This document shows, piece by piece, positions 7,246 through 16,468 of a stretch of 36,344 nucleotides of DNA (the first letter of the stretch is position 1; each line of letters starts with the position of its first letter). The stretch is taken from positions 1-36,344 of the forward strand of contig JAJFHI010000174.1 in NCBI GenBank assembly GCA_021775715.1, read 5' to 3'. The stretch is from Hyphomicrobiaceae bacterium. Its GTDB lineage: Bacteria; Pseudomonadota; Alphaproteobacteria; Rhizobiales; Hyphomicrobiaceae. A program made the translations under genes and the position numbers. Under the pieces are notes generated by a model. It did no database searches and had not been told where the DNA came from. It saw only the letters and a list, made by a program, of their open reading frames with translations.

Positions 7246-8703
7246 TTAGCGCAACGCGGGAACAAGGCTCATAGGAGCACGCAGAGGAGCGGGAGCGTCG
7301 GGGATGCCGTCGCCGTCTGTGTCGATTACGAATTGTTGATAGTCAGCTAGGGCATCATCGAAGGACATGGCAGCACCTGCACCGATGGCAGCCGGAACGG
7401 CGAGAGTGTCAGGTTGTCCGAATGCTCGTTTCTGAACATGCCTATCAGTCGCTTGAAGCCCGGCCTGCTTTGCTGCCATAAGGGCTTGCATCGTCATGTC
7501 GTATCTTTCGCCAAGCTCTTGCATCGGCAAACGGGGCATGCCACCTTCTTCAAAGCCCTGATTCAGCAAGTTGACTGCCATGTCTCGGCCTTGCGTTGAA
7601 GGCCCAACCCCGCCAGTACGGTAAGGCGGATTAAACCCTTCAGGGTTATCAGTGATTGCCTTGTTTATCGCTTGGCGCGCGATGCGTGTATAATCAGATG
7701 GGAGAGGATTTTGAGATGGAACTAACGAAGGAGCAGATGGCTGCGGCGCGGGTTGGGGCAAGGAATTTGCTGCCGGATTCGCCGGAATGGGAGCAGGACT
7801 TGTATTTTGTGCTAACTGGCGGCTTTGATACTCTGCAATCAACTCGGCAGCCGAGTTGTGAGGATCGGCAAGACCACCCCAAGGCCCCTTTGCACCAGGA
7901 TATTTAGCGCCGGACCTAATCGCCTCATCAAGAAGCTTCATCTGGTCGGCTTTTGTTGGCAAACCCTGAACGCCTGGGATCGCCCGAACATAGGGGTTTT
8001 CAGCAACTGCGCTCACAAGCTCGTTGCGCATGTCCATTGGAATCTGCGGCCCGGCGTTTGGCACAGCACTTGCTGTAACGTCCGATTTTTCTCTAAGTTC
8101 TGAAATGCTCTGCCGTAGAGCATCAAGCTCGGCCTGATCTCCCGTCGTCGGCACCTCTGGCTTTGGAGGCTTTCTAAGCCCGCTCTCTGGCTGTTTTCTG
8201 ACTTTTGCAAACAAGTTTTCGAGGCGGGCAATTTCTTGCCGTGCTGACGATATTTCGCCAGACAAATCAACATTGCTGGGCTTTGGCATCAATTTGCCGC
8301 CAAACATGCCAACGCTGCTACCGCCCCGAGCGAGCGCGAACGGTGATCCGCCCATGGCAACCAAACCAGCCGCGTCAAAGCTGTCCTGTGCCGCTTGCTG
8401 CGTATTTGAATAGTCGTAACCGGGTCGAAGCATGTTTGGGATCGTCTCGACGGCTGTTTCGACCATCGCGCCGGGCAGGCCAGCGACAAAACTTCCAGCA
8501 GCCTGTGCGGCAGTCGGAACGGCGGGCCCGAAACTTCCGTCTGCGTATTGAGCGATGGGCACCATGGAGCCCCGCGCAATTTCCTCGCGCGGGTCATAGT
8601 TCCGCATCTCTGCCGGCATGAGGCCGCGCCTTGACCTTTCCGTCATAGGCCCTAGGCCGTAGTCAGGTAGTCCCATAGGAGGCATCAGGGCTCTATTCGG
8701 CAT
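7246..8703 (-). CDS. Putative virion-internal protein, 485 aa
   Basis: A 485-residue protein, Met/Pro/Gly/Ala-rich, with a helical stretch at about 150-210 and a Pro-rich linker around 300-340. Near the C-terminus DTDGDGIPDA is a calcium-binding thrombospondin-3/dockerin-like loop. I do not recognise a named family. It lies between the 777-residue ejection protein and the tail fibre. AGGAAG seven bases upstream supports the ATG at 8703. By place and composition it is probably an internal or ejected virion protein. Confidence 0.65.
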   Translation of the reverse strand: MPNRALMPPMGLPDYGLGPMTERSRRGLMPAEMRNYDPREEIARGSMVPIAQYADGSFGPAVPTAAQAAGSFVAGLPGAMVETAVETIPNMLRPGYDYSNTQQAAQDSFDAAGLVAMGGSPFALARGGSSVGMFGGKLMPKPSNVDLSGEISSARQEIARLENLFAKVRKQPESGLRKPPKPEVPTTGDQAELDALRQSISELREKSDVTASAVPNAGPQIPMDMRNELVSAVAENPYVRAIPGVQGLPTKADQMKLLDEAIRSGAKYPGAKGPWGGLADPHNSAAELIAEYQSRQLAQNTSPAPIPANPAANSLPQPAPQPSAPSLVPSQNPLPSDYTRIARQAINKAITDNPEGFNPPYRTGGVGPSTQGRDMAVNLLNQGFEEGGMPRLPMQELGERYDMTMQALMAAKQAGLQATDRHVQKRAFGQPDTLAVPAAIGAGAAMSFDDALADYQQFVIDTDGDGIPDAPAPLRAPMSLVPALR

Positions 8704-8794
8704 TGCAAGTCTTCCTGAGTTGTGCTGTCATCTTGTGGGCGGCGGATTGGCTGACAAGCGTCGTATTCTCAACGGGGCACCGTTGGCCATTCAT
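8693..8794 (-). CDS. Possible 33-aa gene in the only gap of the tail operon
   Basis: A 33-codon frame (MNGQRCPVENTTL start, ending KTCNAE) whose ATG overlaps the TGA of the 777-residue gene (ATGA) and whose TAG overlaps the start of the next gene. It exactly fills an 87-bp gap in an otherwise gapless operon. It has no Shine-Dalgarno of its own and no recognised family. The alternative is a simple spacer. Confidence 0.35.
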   Translation of the reverse strand: MNGQRCPVENTTLVSQSAAHKMTAQLRKTCNAE

Positions 8795-11124
8795 TGAGAA
8801 CGCCGCCCATCCACAATGTTCCCGGCACCGATACCGACGCCAATACCAAGCGGCGCAACGTATCTGCCTGCACGGTTTCTTTCTCTTTCAACCGCTGCGG
8901 CTTCCGTCCGCATGCGCTGCAAATGCTCCGCAACGCGCGACGTGTCCCGCATTGGCGTTGTGACGATGCCAGCGAGCGGGCGGTTTTTCCGTTCCCGCAA
9001 GAAATTGACGAAAGTTGCCGTCAGCCATTCCTTAACGCTGCCAATGTTGGCATTTGCCGCGCTTCCAACGAGATTGACATCTGCATCCTTGGCGTCTTGA
9101 ACCATGCCGCGAATGTGCGTCCTTGAGTTTCCAAGGCTGTTGCGGGTCCGCGTTGCAACGGCCTGATCTCTTACCGCTCGAACAAAGTCGATAGCGGCCT
9201 GATCGCCAAACATTTCTCGCATAGTGCGGCGAATGTGGTCGGAGTTGAACAGCTTGGCAACGTCGTGTTGGCTGCCGAGATTGTCCACTTTGTCGATCAT
9301 CTTCTGAAGGAAATGGACTCGCACCAGGTCTTGAGCTTGCGGGGCAAGCTGCCGAAACTCGCGCATCTGATTTCTAAACTGAGGACCGGCCTTTTGGGCG
9401 AATGCGTCGCCAAGCTCTGTCGCGCGCTCGGCAAAGTTCATGTCTGCCCACCGGCGGTTTGCAACTGCCCACCGTGGGCTTGCCATCGTCATAACGCCTG
9501 TGATGTCGCGATAAAGAGGCTGTAGGGTATTGACGAGGTGATTAGCGCCCTGTCTGCGTGCCACCTCGATCTGCCCCCTGATCGCCCCGCGCATGTCCTG
9601 AAGCATTTGCAGAGACGGCATTAGGAGACGTTGGCCGTTCCCTGCATCAACGTAAAGCTCATTGATCGCGCGCTCTAGCGCCTGCCTTTGCTCACCAGAT
9701 CGGCCGCGCATGCGGTTAAGATTGCGATCCACAACGCGCTGAATGCCAGCATGAAGCGCCCGATTGTTGACCGCTGTTCCCGTTGGGGCTCGATATACAG
9801 CGTCATACTCTCTCCGGGCCTGTGTCGTCAGATCCGTGATCAGGTTTTCGGCATCGTCAATCGTCGCCTGATTGGGTGATATGCGGCGCAATGTTCCGCG
9901 CATCGTGTCAAATAGCTGTTCCTGCCGCCTTGCAACAGCATTTCGCGCCATGTTTGCCGATGCGCCAGTTCCAGAGTTTGCGAGGTAATCAAAGTTGCCA
10001 GACAGGCCGTTTTCTTCGATACGTTTCACCTCATCAAGATCAACGTTGCGAGGATTGCGCGTTCCGCCGGCTGGTGTGCGTCGCGCGGCATCTGATGCCG
10101 CAACTGATGGGTACTCACCGAAAAACAGATCACTATCGCCGTGGACGTCTTGAAGTCGCCTCAGACGAGCCTGTGCTGCCTGTGGCGAAACACCTGTTTC
10201 CTGCACAATCCGATTGATCGTTGCTGGAATAGCAACCTGTGCGTCACCGTTCGCGCGCACCATCTCCTCACCTAGAAAATCGAGCGTCTGCCGCTGCATG
10301 GCTGCGTTGCCTGGGGCCGCACCTGTCGCAACTTGGTTTGCAATGGCGTCAACGCCGCCGTCTCCCAAATCGTCAAGCGTGCTTCGGTATGCCCCGCTAC
10401 CTGGTCGCGCCAGTGAAGACCCCGCCTGAACAATTCTGCCAGCGCCTTCCGCAAGACCGCCAAGTATTGCCCCGCCAGCAACGCCCGCAGCAGCCGCTGC
10501 GGGCACGTTTTTCATGCGCTCTTGAAATCCGCCTTCTGCATTTCCAAAAGCGTATACAGGGGCCTGTGTTCCGCCTACCGTTGCCGCTTGCGCAACACGG
10601 CCCGCCGTGCTTGCGGCTGGAGCTGGTGCGCCCATCAACCAACCAGCGCCGCGCCCCGCACCCATTGCGGCACCGCCGCCGACAATAGCGCCCGCGACTT
10701 CTGAAGCAGGCTGCAAGATTGGGTAGTTCTCGCGCTCGATGTCCTGTTGTGCGCGTTGGAATGTCAGGTTGCGGTCATAGGCATCATTAAATGTCGTGCC
10801 ATCGCCATAGCCAGCCGCAGCGGCCACGTTTTTGCCGGCATACTCAACGCCAGCATTCAAGCCCGCTGCAATCTCATCCATGAACGGACCGACAACCGGA
10901 ATCCCTCGCAATGCGTTTGGCGTGCCGCTCTGCCGTTGCAAATCAAGCATGCGCCGCTCGCCTTCAGATAGGGCGGAAAGGTCTCTCGATGGTGATTGCT
11001 GGGATGATTCTTGACCGCCTCCAGGGATAAGCCCACGGCTGCGCGCCTCGTTGAGCATGCCTAGCTTTTCAGGCGGAAGGATGCCGCGCTTTTCTGCTTC
11101 TAAAAGCGCCTCTAGTTTGCTCAT
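8791..11124 (-). CDS. Large internal / DNA-ejection protein, 777 aa
   Basis: A 777-residue protein. It starts with a short helical repeat (LLEAEKRGILPPEKLGML), then a segment with small-residue hydrophobic stretches (about 130-240, GAIVGGGAAMGAGRGAGWL, AAAAAGVAGGAILGGL) that could insert into membrane, followed by about 500 residues of charged helices. This plan is typical of P22 gp16/gp20-type or T7 internal-core-type ejection proteins that enter the host envelope with the DNA. The start overlaps the stop of the preceding gene (ATGA at 11124-11121). Assignment rests on size, composition and position. Confidence 0.7.
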   Translation of the reverse strand: MSKLEALLEAEKRGILPPEKLGMLNEARSRGLIPGGGQESSQQSPSRDLSALSEGERRMLDLQRQSGTPNALRGIPVVGPFMDEIAAGLNAGVEYAGKNVAAAAGYGDGTTFNDAYDRNLTFQRAQQDIERENYPILQPASEVAGAIVGGGAAMGAGRGAGWLMGAPAPAASTAGRVAQAATVGGTQAPVYAFGNAEGGFQERMKNVPAAAAAGVAGGAILGGLAEGAGRIVQAGSSLARPGSGAYRSTLDDLGDGGVDAIANQVATGAAPGNAAMQRQTLDFLGEEMVRANGDAQVAIPATINRIVQETGVSPQAAQARLRRLQDVHGDSDLFFGEYPSVAASDAARRTPAGGTRNPRNVDLDEVKRIEENGLSGNFDYLANSGTGASANMARNAVARRQEQLFDTMRGTLRRISPNQATIDDAENLITDLTTQARREYDAVYRAPTGTAVNNRALHAGIQRVVDRNLNRMRGRSGEQRQALERAINELYVDAGNGQRLLMPSLQMLQDMRGAIRGQIEVARRQGANHLVNTLQPLYRDITGVMTMASPRWAVANRRWADMNFAERATELGDAFAQKAGPQFRNQMREFRQLAPQAQDLVRVHFLQKMIDKVDNLGSQHDVAKLFNSDHIRRTMREMFGDQAAIDFVRAVRDQAVATRTRNSLGNSRTHIRGMVQDAKDADVNLVGSAANANIGSVKEWLTATFVNFLRERKNRPLAGIVTTPMRDTSRVAEHLQRMRTEAAAVERERNRAGRYVAPLGIGVGIGAGNIVDGRRSQ

Positions 11125-12275
11125 TGACCAGCCCCGATACTGCGCAGCAATTCTTCGTTGCTCATGGTGCTGTACGGAGATTGTCCTTGCGGGGCTCTGC
11201 CCTGGATCTTCAGAGGTGCGCCGCTAATTTCTGGCAATGGGATCGCAAAGTTGTTCATTACACGCTGACGAACACCCTCAAGCGCACGGCGGTATTCTTC
11301 TGCGTTTCTCGCTTGAGATAGGTTGCCAACAACTGCAACAAGGCGCTTTTGATCGCTATCCGTCCAAGGGCCTTCTCCTGGCTTGCGGATTAGCGGTTTG
11401 ATTGCTGCTGCAAGCGCCTCAGTGTCACCGGCTATTCTGTTGCGGACTTCAGACGTGTAGCCCTTGCCGCCGTAGTTCGTAACGCCTTCAATGGCACTGC
11501 CAATTGCGCGAGAAATGCCGCCAACAAGTCCGCCATCCTCTGCACCCTGATAAGGTCCAACGGCGTTTTCAAATGTTGATTGATCGAAGTCACCAGGAAC
11601 ACGGGCTAGTGTTTCAATGCCTGCTGCAACGTTCTGTGCAAGATCGGTGTCGTCGCCTCCTGAAACACCCTTGTCGCTAAGTTGTCCTGTAAGGACATAC
11701 CGGCGATAGGCATCCGATCCAGGTGCTAGCCCATACTGGTTTGCCATCGATGCTCTGTATTCTGGTCCATTCTTATTGACGGCAGCCGGTTCCTGATACC
11801 CCCGCGCCTTTGCAATCACCCAGTCAGCCCCTAGGATCGGATCACCACGAAACTGATCGGGGATGGATGCAGCCAGCTTAGGATCAGCTTGCAAAAACCG
11901 ATTCCAGTTGTCCGCATTGCCGCGCACGAGCTGCGCCGGACCGGCTGCGCGCTTCATACGCAGGTCGTCAATCTGCATCGAGCGAAGCTCATCGCCCTGC
12001 GTTGCCCGCTGTTTATCGAAGGCGAACCGCTGTTGGCTCAAGCCGAGGCGCTTTTGATCCATCTCGCGCGAATATTCCCGGTCGGCCATGCGGTCGGCTC
12101 GGTTTTGCTTTTGCGCGCTGAACCGCCCCGCCTGTTGCACGCCTTGCGCAAGTCCCGAACCGACGTTATCGGCCCCGAGAACGTTTGCGCCCATTAGGAA
12201 CAGAGGCGACGTAAAGATGTCTTCAAGCGAACCGCCTGGTGCTTGAGGCGGTTTTTTGCCAAGTTGATAATCCAT
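11121..12275 (-). CDS. Putative internal virion protein, 384 aa
   Basis: A 384-residue protein, Gln/Ala/Arg-rich and mainly helical, with no signal or membrane segment. A longer frame opens at 12371, but the ATG at 12275 (MDYQLGKKPPQAPGG) lies one base past the stop of the previous gene with AGGATT upstream, so it is preferred. It sits between two proteins of ejection-type composition and is probably a third internal/DNA-transfer protein. No family recognised. Confidence 0.7.
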   Translation of the reverse strand: MDYQLGKKPPQAPGGSLEDIFTSPLFLMGANVLGADNVGSGLAQGVQQAGRFSAQKQNRADRMADREYSREMDQKRLGLSQQRFAFDKQRATQGDELRSMQIDDLRMKRAAGPAQLVRGNADNWNRFLQADPKLAASIPDQFRGDPILGADWVIAKARGYQEPAAVNKNGPEYRASMANQYGLAPGSDAYRRYVLTGQLSDKGVSGGDDTDLAQNVAAGIETLARVPGDFDQSTFENAVGPYQGAEDGGLVGGISRAIGSAIEGVTNYGGKGYTSEVRNRIAGDTEALAAAIKPLIRKPGEGPWTDSDQKRLVAVVGNLSQARNAEEYRRALEGVRQRVMNNFAIPLPEISGAPLKIQGRAPQGQSPYSTMSNEELLRSIGAGQ

Positions 12276-12276
12276 C

Positions 12277-13176
12277 TCAAAGAATCCTCGATGCGCCGAT
12301 AAGTCCCTGATACGGAAGCATGGCCCCGCCAGCCGCAGCCGCACCGCCACCGAATAGGCTTCCCAGCCCACCAGCCGCCGCGCCGCCCATCATGCCGCCC
12401 ATCCCGAGAGTTGCGCCGCCCGTGAACGGAGCCGCTGCCATCATTCCAAGTCCGAGCGCCGTTTGCATCGGGTCAGACTTTTGCGTCTGCGTTTGCGTGC
12501 TCTGAGACGTGCCGCCAAGCGATGCAACCGGCATCATCGTGCCCATGTACTCTTGCAACGCTCTGGCCTGTCTGTTCTGGTCGAAGTCATAGCGGGCCAT
12601 CTGCTCGCTGATGCCGCGCTGCGCTTGCGCCTCGCGCTCCGCCCCAACGCCCCGCAACATAGCGAGATCTTGGTAATCCTGATTGGCCAGCGTCGGAGCC
12701 ATGCTTGCCGCCTGCATCTGGCGGCCGCGTTCGGCTTCGTAATTCTGATATTCGATAGGGGCGAACGCATCTCCCAAACCGCGTGCCAAGCTGTACCCGT
12801 GCGAGTCCGACCCCGTGCGACCAGCGCGTGAAAACGTGGCGTTGATCCCCGGCATCACGTCCGCCATGATCCGGCTTTGCAGCCCTCCCATGTACGGGTT
12901 GCCCTGGCTTAGATAGTCTCCGCTGAGCGTGCTCTGCATGTTGCCTTGAGCGGCCTGCACAAGCGGGCTTCCCGATGTCGCGCGGGCTTCCGTTCCTGCA
13001 AGTGCTGCCGTCGTCGCCGGGTCAAAATCGGCATATGTCTGGCCTGGGAAAAACTGCTGGTTTTGCCGCTGATTATAGATGTTCTTTGCTTCGCCCACGC
13101 CAAACTCAAGCCCCGGAACTGCTGGAGCCCACGGGTCTGACTTCTGCGTTGATTCCTGCTTTTGCGACTTGCTCAT
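12277..13176 (-). CDS. Putative DNA-injection / internal tail protein, 299 aa
   Basis: Starts MSKSQKQESTQKSDPWAPAVPGL. It is Gln-rich and helical through about residue 220, then a Gly/Ala/Met-rich C-terminus (TALGLGMMAAAPFTGGATL, GLGSLFGGGAAAAGG) that resembles membrane-active ends of phage injection proteins (P22 gp7-like position and style). The ATG at 13176 has AAAAGG nine bases upstream and is favoured over a TTG at 13197. It follows the GNAT-like gene by 1 bp. Confidence 0.65.
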   Translation of the reverse strand: MSKSQKQESTQKSDPWAPAVPGLEFGVGEAKNIYNQRQNQQFFPGQTYADFDPATTAALAGTEARATSGSPLVQAAQGNMQSTLSGDYLSQGNPYMGGLQSRIMADVMPGINATFSRAGRTGSDSHGYSLARGLGDAFAPIEYQNYEAERGRQMQAASMAPTLANQDYQDLAMLRGVGAEREAQAQRGISEQMARYDFDQNRQARALQEYMGTMMPVASLGGTSQSTQTQTQKSDPMQTALGLGMMAAAPFTGGATLGMGGMMGGAAAGGLGSLFGGGAAAAGGAMLPYQGLIGASRIL

Positions 13177-13177
13177 T

Positions 13178-13597
13178 TCAAAGTACCTTTTCGACAACCG
13201 TCGCCAGCTTGGACCAGCCGAACGGCTTCAATGCTTTTTCCCATCCAGGACGGCCGCAGCCTTCTAGCCGAACCGCGCCAAGCTCTTTGGCCCAAACCTC
13301 GATCACAAGCAAAACGCTCGCCACGTCTTTGATGTCTCCGCCGCATATCGGCATGCCAATCGTCAGACCTGCGGCCGTGTCGTAAATTTCCGTGATGATG
13401 ACGCCCGTTGCCGCTACGCCATCCGTGACAACCCAAAGCTGCGCATCACGCTCCGCAATTTTCTCGCGCCACTGCTTTGCCGTGCGAACGCCCGTGACAT
13501 CTGCGGCGTCCTGCACCCAATCCTCAACCTCTGGCCAAAATGCCGGGAGGTTTTCCGATTTGACCGGGATCAGGCTAACGGATGACAAGCGCGTCAT
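13178..13597 (-). CDS. GNAT-like protein of the virion operon, 139 aa
   Basis: A 139-residue protein. It starts MTRLSSVSLIPVKSE and holds WVVTDGVAATGVIITEIY, LLVIEVWAKELGAVRLEGCGRPGWEKALKPFGW, ending VVEKVL. The beta-alpha order and the CGRxGW segment match acyltransferase-like proteins commonly found between tail-hub and ejection genes of short-tailed phages. Whether it is catalytic is unknown. The start at 13597 overlaps the previous gene by 23 bp; an upstream in-frame start at 13624 would enlarge the overlap. Confidence 0.65.
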   Translation of the reverse strand: MTRLSSVSLIPVKSENLPAFWPEVEDWVQDAADVTGVRTAKQWREKIAERDAQLWVVTDGVAATGVIITEIYDTAAGLTIGMPICGGDIKDVASVLLVIEVWAKELGAVRLEGCGRPGWEKALKPFGWSKLATVVEKVL

Positions 13598-13895
13598 ATG
13601 TTTCGGTCCCCGCTGCGGTTGCATGTGTGAGTGTGAAACTAACGCCTACGGCTCGCGCCGACACGTAGGGGCTGAGCGCCGCCGCTGCCGAACTCGTTGG
13701 CATCAGCACAATCGCCGCCTCTGTCGTGACAAACTCATTCGCAATTACCGACGACGTGCCAGCCGTTAGCGTCACTTTTGTCAGCGAATAATCTTTATGG
13801 TCGCCGCGCACGAACTGGCGCGAAAGATTTTGCGCCCATAAATAGAGATCGCCCGCCTTGGCAGACGGCGGGGCTGTCCATCGCCTATCTGTCAC
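13575..13895 (-). CDS. Hypothetical virion-operon protein, 106 aa
   Basis: A 106-residue protein starting MTDRRWTAPPSAKAGDLYLW, with a beta-rich, Thr/Ala-rich body (KVTLTAGTSSVIANEFVTTE). GTG start at 13895, overlapping the stop of the tail-hub gene by 11 bases. A small beta protein at this place could be a tail or head-tail accessory. No family recognised. Confidence 0.65.
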   Translation of the reverse strand: MTDRRWTAPPSAKAGDLYLWAQNLSRQFVRGDHKDYSLTKVTLTAGTSSVIANEFVTTEAAIVLMPTSSAAAALSPYVSARAVGVSFTLTHATAAGTETYDALVIR

Positions 13896-15357
13896 CAGTC
13901 AGTTCCGCCGTGTAATTGATGCCTTCCGCCCGGCTCCAATTGCTTGACGCAATCGAGATGCGAGCGCGCAGAAAACGAGCGTCAATCCGCTGCGGGCAGA
14001 AGCCTTGAGCGTTCATCAACGTGCCTGTCGTATAAGCGACATCAGCACCCGGAAGCGCGCGTCGATACCCGATGGATGCCGTGATCTGCCCCTGGATCGC
14101 GTCACTGATTGGCCAGATCTCAGTGACCAACGCGCGGTTGCCTGGAGCCGCTTCAAACTCTTGCGTGTCAATCGTCGCCGGTCGCGCATCGCCGGTAAAA
14201 ATGCCGATCTGGTTTGACGTGTTTGCGCCAGCCAGAAACCGCCTGCGGTCATCGAAAACAGATGAGTCAATGTTGATGGCGTTGAGGTTCGTCGTGTCCA
14301 AATCGTCCGAGGTTTCGAACGTGTGAAAGTTATCAACGGTGAGCGGGTCCACGGGCAAGTCAAACAGGTATTGCAGGCTTACGTCGTCGCGCGTCCATCG
14401 CCCATCTTGGATAGAATAGATCAGCTGCTCGTTGATGTTTGTGGCCGATCCCGATGGAAAGCCGAACACCACGAGCTTATTGACCGTATCAACCGCCGCG
14501 TTGACCTTGTAGCGGTACCCATAGTTCAGGTTGTCGGTGAAATACTTGTCTACCTTGCCATAGCCAATCGGAATGCTTTGCTGCCCGTCAAAAACATAAA
14601 ACCCATCGTCCGAAGCAAAGAAGATCAAGCGCCCATAAGCTGCAACGGCATCGCGAGAGATGGCCCCACGGCGCTTCTCAACGGCATCTTGGCCAAAGTC
14701 CCAGATCAGCGGCGGGCCGACGTACACACCGCGCCGGATCGCGCGCTCCTGAAATATGGCTGCGTAATCGAGGCCAACGATGGCCTGCACCAGGCCACTC
14801 TCTTGTGCAAACACTTGGCTCCCGGCCTGTGTGGCCGCTGATGGCGTCCAATCCGTGATGTCGTTGAATGCTGAAAAGTAGACCGTGCGTCCAAGCCCTA
14901 GCAGGAGCTGATCGCCTACCGTCGCGAGGCATGTTGCCTGCGGTGGAGATCCGCCAAGATCAGCAAACAGAGACGAAACGCCGATCTGATAGACCTGCGG
15001 AGCATGGCCCGGCGCAACGGCGACGACGTAATCACCGAATTGATCGAACTGCCAACCGGCATCAACGGCCAACGCATAACCGCCAGCCTTTGAGATGTCC
15101 GTCGCAACGCGCGAGACTAGCCAATACAGCTTGGCGCTATCCCCGCAGAAGATAACGGCCTCGCCGTCGTCCTCATAAATACCTTTTGCCCCGCGCAAGT
15201 CCGATGTCGTCGCCGCACCTGTGCCGCCGTACAGTGACAGCGAGGGAAACGGCGCGTAAGCCCCGGCGATGGAAAACACGCCCTTTGCCTCCGTCGCTGA
15301 CGATCTGCGCGCGGGCTGGTCTGGCGTCCATTCGCCAAAGGGAATAGGGCTCGGCAT
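13885..15357 (-). CDS. P22 gp10-like tail hub / DNA-stabilisation protein
   Basis: A 490-residue, beta-propeller-like protein (blades such as GAKGIYEDDGEAVIFCGDSA, FASDDGFYVFDGQQ, NKLVVFGFPSG, IYSIQDGRWTRDDV). These features match the phage-stabilisation family of P22 gp10, which plugs the portal-adaptor channel after packaging and joins it to the tail needle or fibre complex. Its order after the gp4-like adaptor agrees with P22. The start is one base after the adaptor stop. Confidence 0.75.
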   Translation of the reverse strand: MPSPIPFGEWTPDQPARRSSATEAKGVFSIAGAYAPFPSLSLYGGTGAATTSDLRGAKGIYEDDGEAVIFCGDSAKLYWLVSRVATDISKAGGYALAVDAGWQFDQFGDYVVAVAPGHAPQVYQIGVSSLFADLGGSPPQATCLATVGDQLLLGLGRTVYFSAFNDITDWTPSAATQAGSQVFAQESGLVQAIVGLDYAAIFQERAIRRGVYVGPPLIWDFGQDAVEKRRGAISRDAVAAYGRLIFFASDDGFYVFDGQQSIPIGYGKVDKYFTDNLNYGYRYKVNAAVDTVNKLVVFGFPSGSATNINEQLIYSIQDGRWTRDDVSLQYLFDLPVDPLTVDNFHTFETSDDLDTTNLNAINIDSSVFDDRRRFLAGANTSNQIGIFTGDARPATIDTQEFEAAPGNRALVTEIWPISDAIQGQITASIGYRRALPGADVAYTTGTLMNAQGFCPQRIDARFLRARISIASSNWSRAEGINYTAELTGDR

Positions 15358-15358
15358 A

Positions 15359-16012
15359 TCAATAGCCCCAAGGCGTCAAACGGCCCGATGAGACCTTGGC
15401 TTCGTATTTACGGGTCAGTTGTTCCAGCGCCTCGCGCACGCCATCGCGCGCCAGCTCGACGCCTTTCATATCTCTGAGCTTGTCCCGATAAAGGCTGATC
15501 TTGGCTTGATGCCGGATGAGATCGCGCCCTTCCGTAACCCATCCGTTCGCATCGTTATCCGCTGCAAGCGTTTTGAGGCGAGCAAGTCCCGAGATCGTAA
15601 TAGGGTAGACTTGATCTGGGATAGGAAACAGGCGGAGCTGGTCTGCGTAGATGGCATAATCCGTTGATGCGCCCGAGTGCTGCGAGTTTGGGACTGCATA
15701 GGTGTCCATCCATAATTGAGTGCGAGCCCATAGCGTGTAAGGCTCTGAGGATTGCAGGAGCGTGATGCTGTCGATCTCCAAGAGCGTTACACCTGTATCA
15801 AGTGCGCTACCGTCCGAATTGAGCAGCGAAGTCCATGCGTAATATTCCTGGTCGGCAACGGTATTGAGCTTGAAAAGCTTCTCGTTGAAGTGGAAGCGCG
15901 TGCCTTCCCACTTGCGGATGGCAGCGTTGATCGCGTTGGTGATTGGAGACGCGAGATCATCGCGCGCCAAGTCATCAGCGATTTCCGTCTTGATCGTGCC
16001 GAGTGTGCTCAT
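15359..16012 (-). CDS. gp4-like head-tail adaptor
   Basis: A 217-residue protein. The N-terminus (LGTIKTEIADDLARDDL, AINAAIRKWEGTRFHFNE) and the central YAIYADQLRLFPIPDQVYPITI match the P22 gp4-like tail-accessory/adaptor family, whose ring binds the portal and starts the tail. The C-terminus is helical (ARDGVREALEQLTRKYEAK). The ATG is preceded by an 8-bp GC hairpin (16020-16041) rather than a Shine-Dalgarno. Confidence 0.75.
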   Translation of the reverse strand: MSTLGTIKTEIADDLARDDLASPITNAINAAIRKWEGTRFHFNEKLFKLNTVADQEYYAWTSLLNSDGSALDTGVTLLEIDSITLLQSSEPYTLWARTQLWMDTYAVPNSQHSGASTDYAIYADQLRLFPIPDQVYPITISGLARLKTLAADNDANGWVTEGRDLIRHQAKISLYRDKLRDMKGVELARDGVREALEQLTRKYEAKVSSGRLTPWGY

Positions 16013-16019
16013 GTGAGTT

Positions 16020-16041
16020 GGGGCGGGATCACTCCCGCCCC
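16020..16041 (-). terminator. GC-rich hairpin between decoration-type gene and adaptor gene
   Basis: GGGGCGGG / CCCGCCCC with a 6-base loop, a perfect 8-bp stem. There is no T-run, so it is not a classical intrinsic terminator. It sits where the adaptor's ribosome-binding site would be, after the abundant capsid genes. It could reduce read-through, stabilise the capsid mRNA end, or control adaptor translation. Confidence 0.6.
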
Positions 16042-16048
16042 TCTCCTA

Positions 16049-16453
16049 TCAGTCATCGGCGGGGACGTACTCAACGATGATCGTTGCCGCCCCCGTCGTT
16101 GCTGCGGTGCCGCTCTGCGTATACTCGGCATAGATGTCAGTATCAGCAGAAGCGCTAAGCAGTCCGCCGAGTGTGGCGGGCGCAACGCGCGTTACAGCAA
16201 CGGCTGTTTCGTCTACACCGCCGGCGGCCACGAGTGCGTCATCATCGCCGGAAGTTCCGACGATAAGAACGTTGGTCGTCGCAGCGTTGAACACCGTCTG
16301 CACCGAAACCGTCGTGCCAAGCACAATGGCATTGGCAGGCACTGTCCCGATTTTAACCGATGTCCCCGAAGCATTGTCATCAAACGCCAGATCGTGGCGG
16401 ATGTAATGAGTCTGGCGAGTGTGATACTCGCGAGCGGTCGAACCGACTCCCAT
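16049..16453 (-). CDS. Putative head decoration / capsid-associated protein, 134 aa
   Basis: A 134-residue beta-rich protein (SVKIGTVPANAIVLGTTVSV, TDIYAEYTQSGTAATTGAAT) starting MGVGSTAREYHTRQ. It lies 15 bp downstream of the major capsid gene. This position and the beta-rich, Ala/Thr-rich composition fit a capsid-decorating or head-completion protein. No family is recognised with certainty. Confidence 0.6.
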   Translation of the reverse strand: MGVGSTAREYHTRQTHYIRHDLAFDDNASGTSVKIGTVPANAIVLGTTVSVQTVFNAATTNVLIVGTSGDDDALVAAGGVDETAVAVTRVAPATLGGLLSASADTDIYAEYTQSGTAATTGAATIIVEYVPADD

Positions 16454-16468
16454 GATATCAATCTCCCC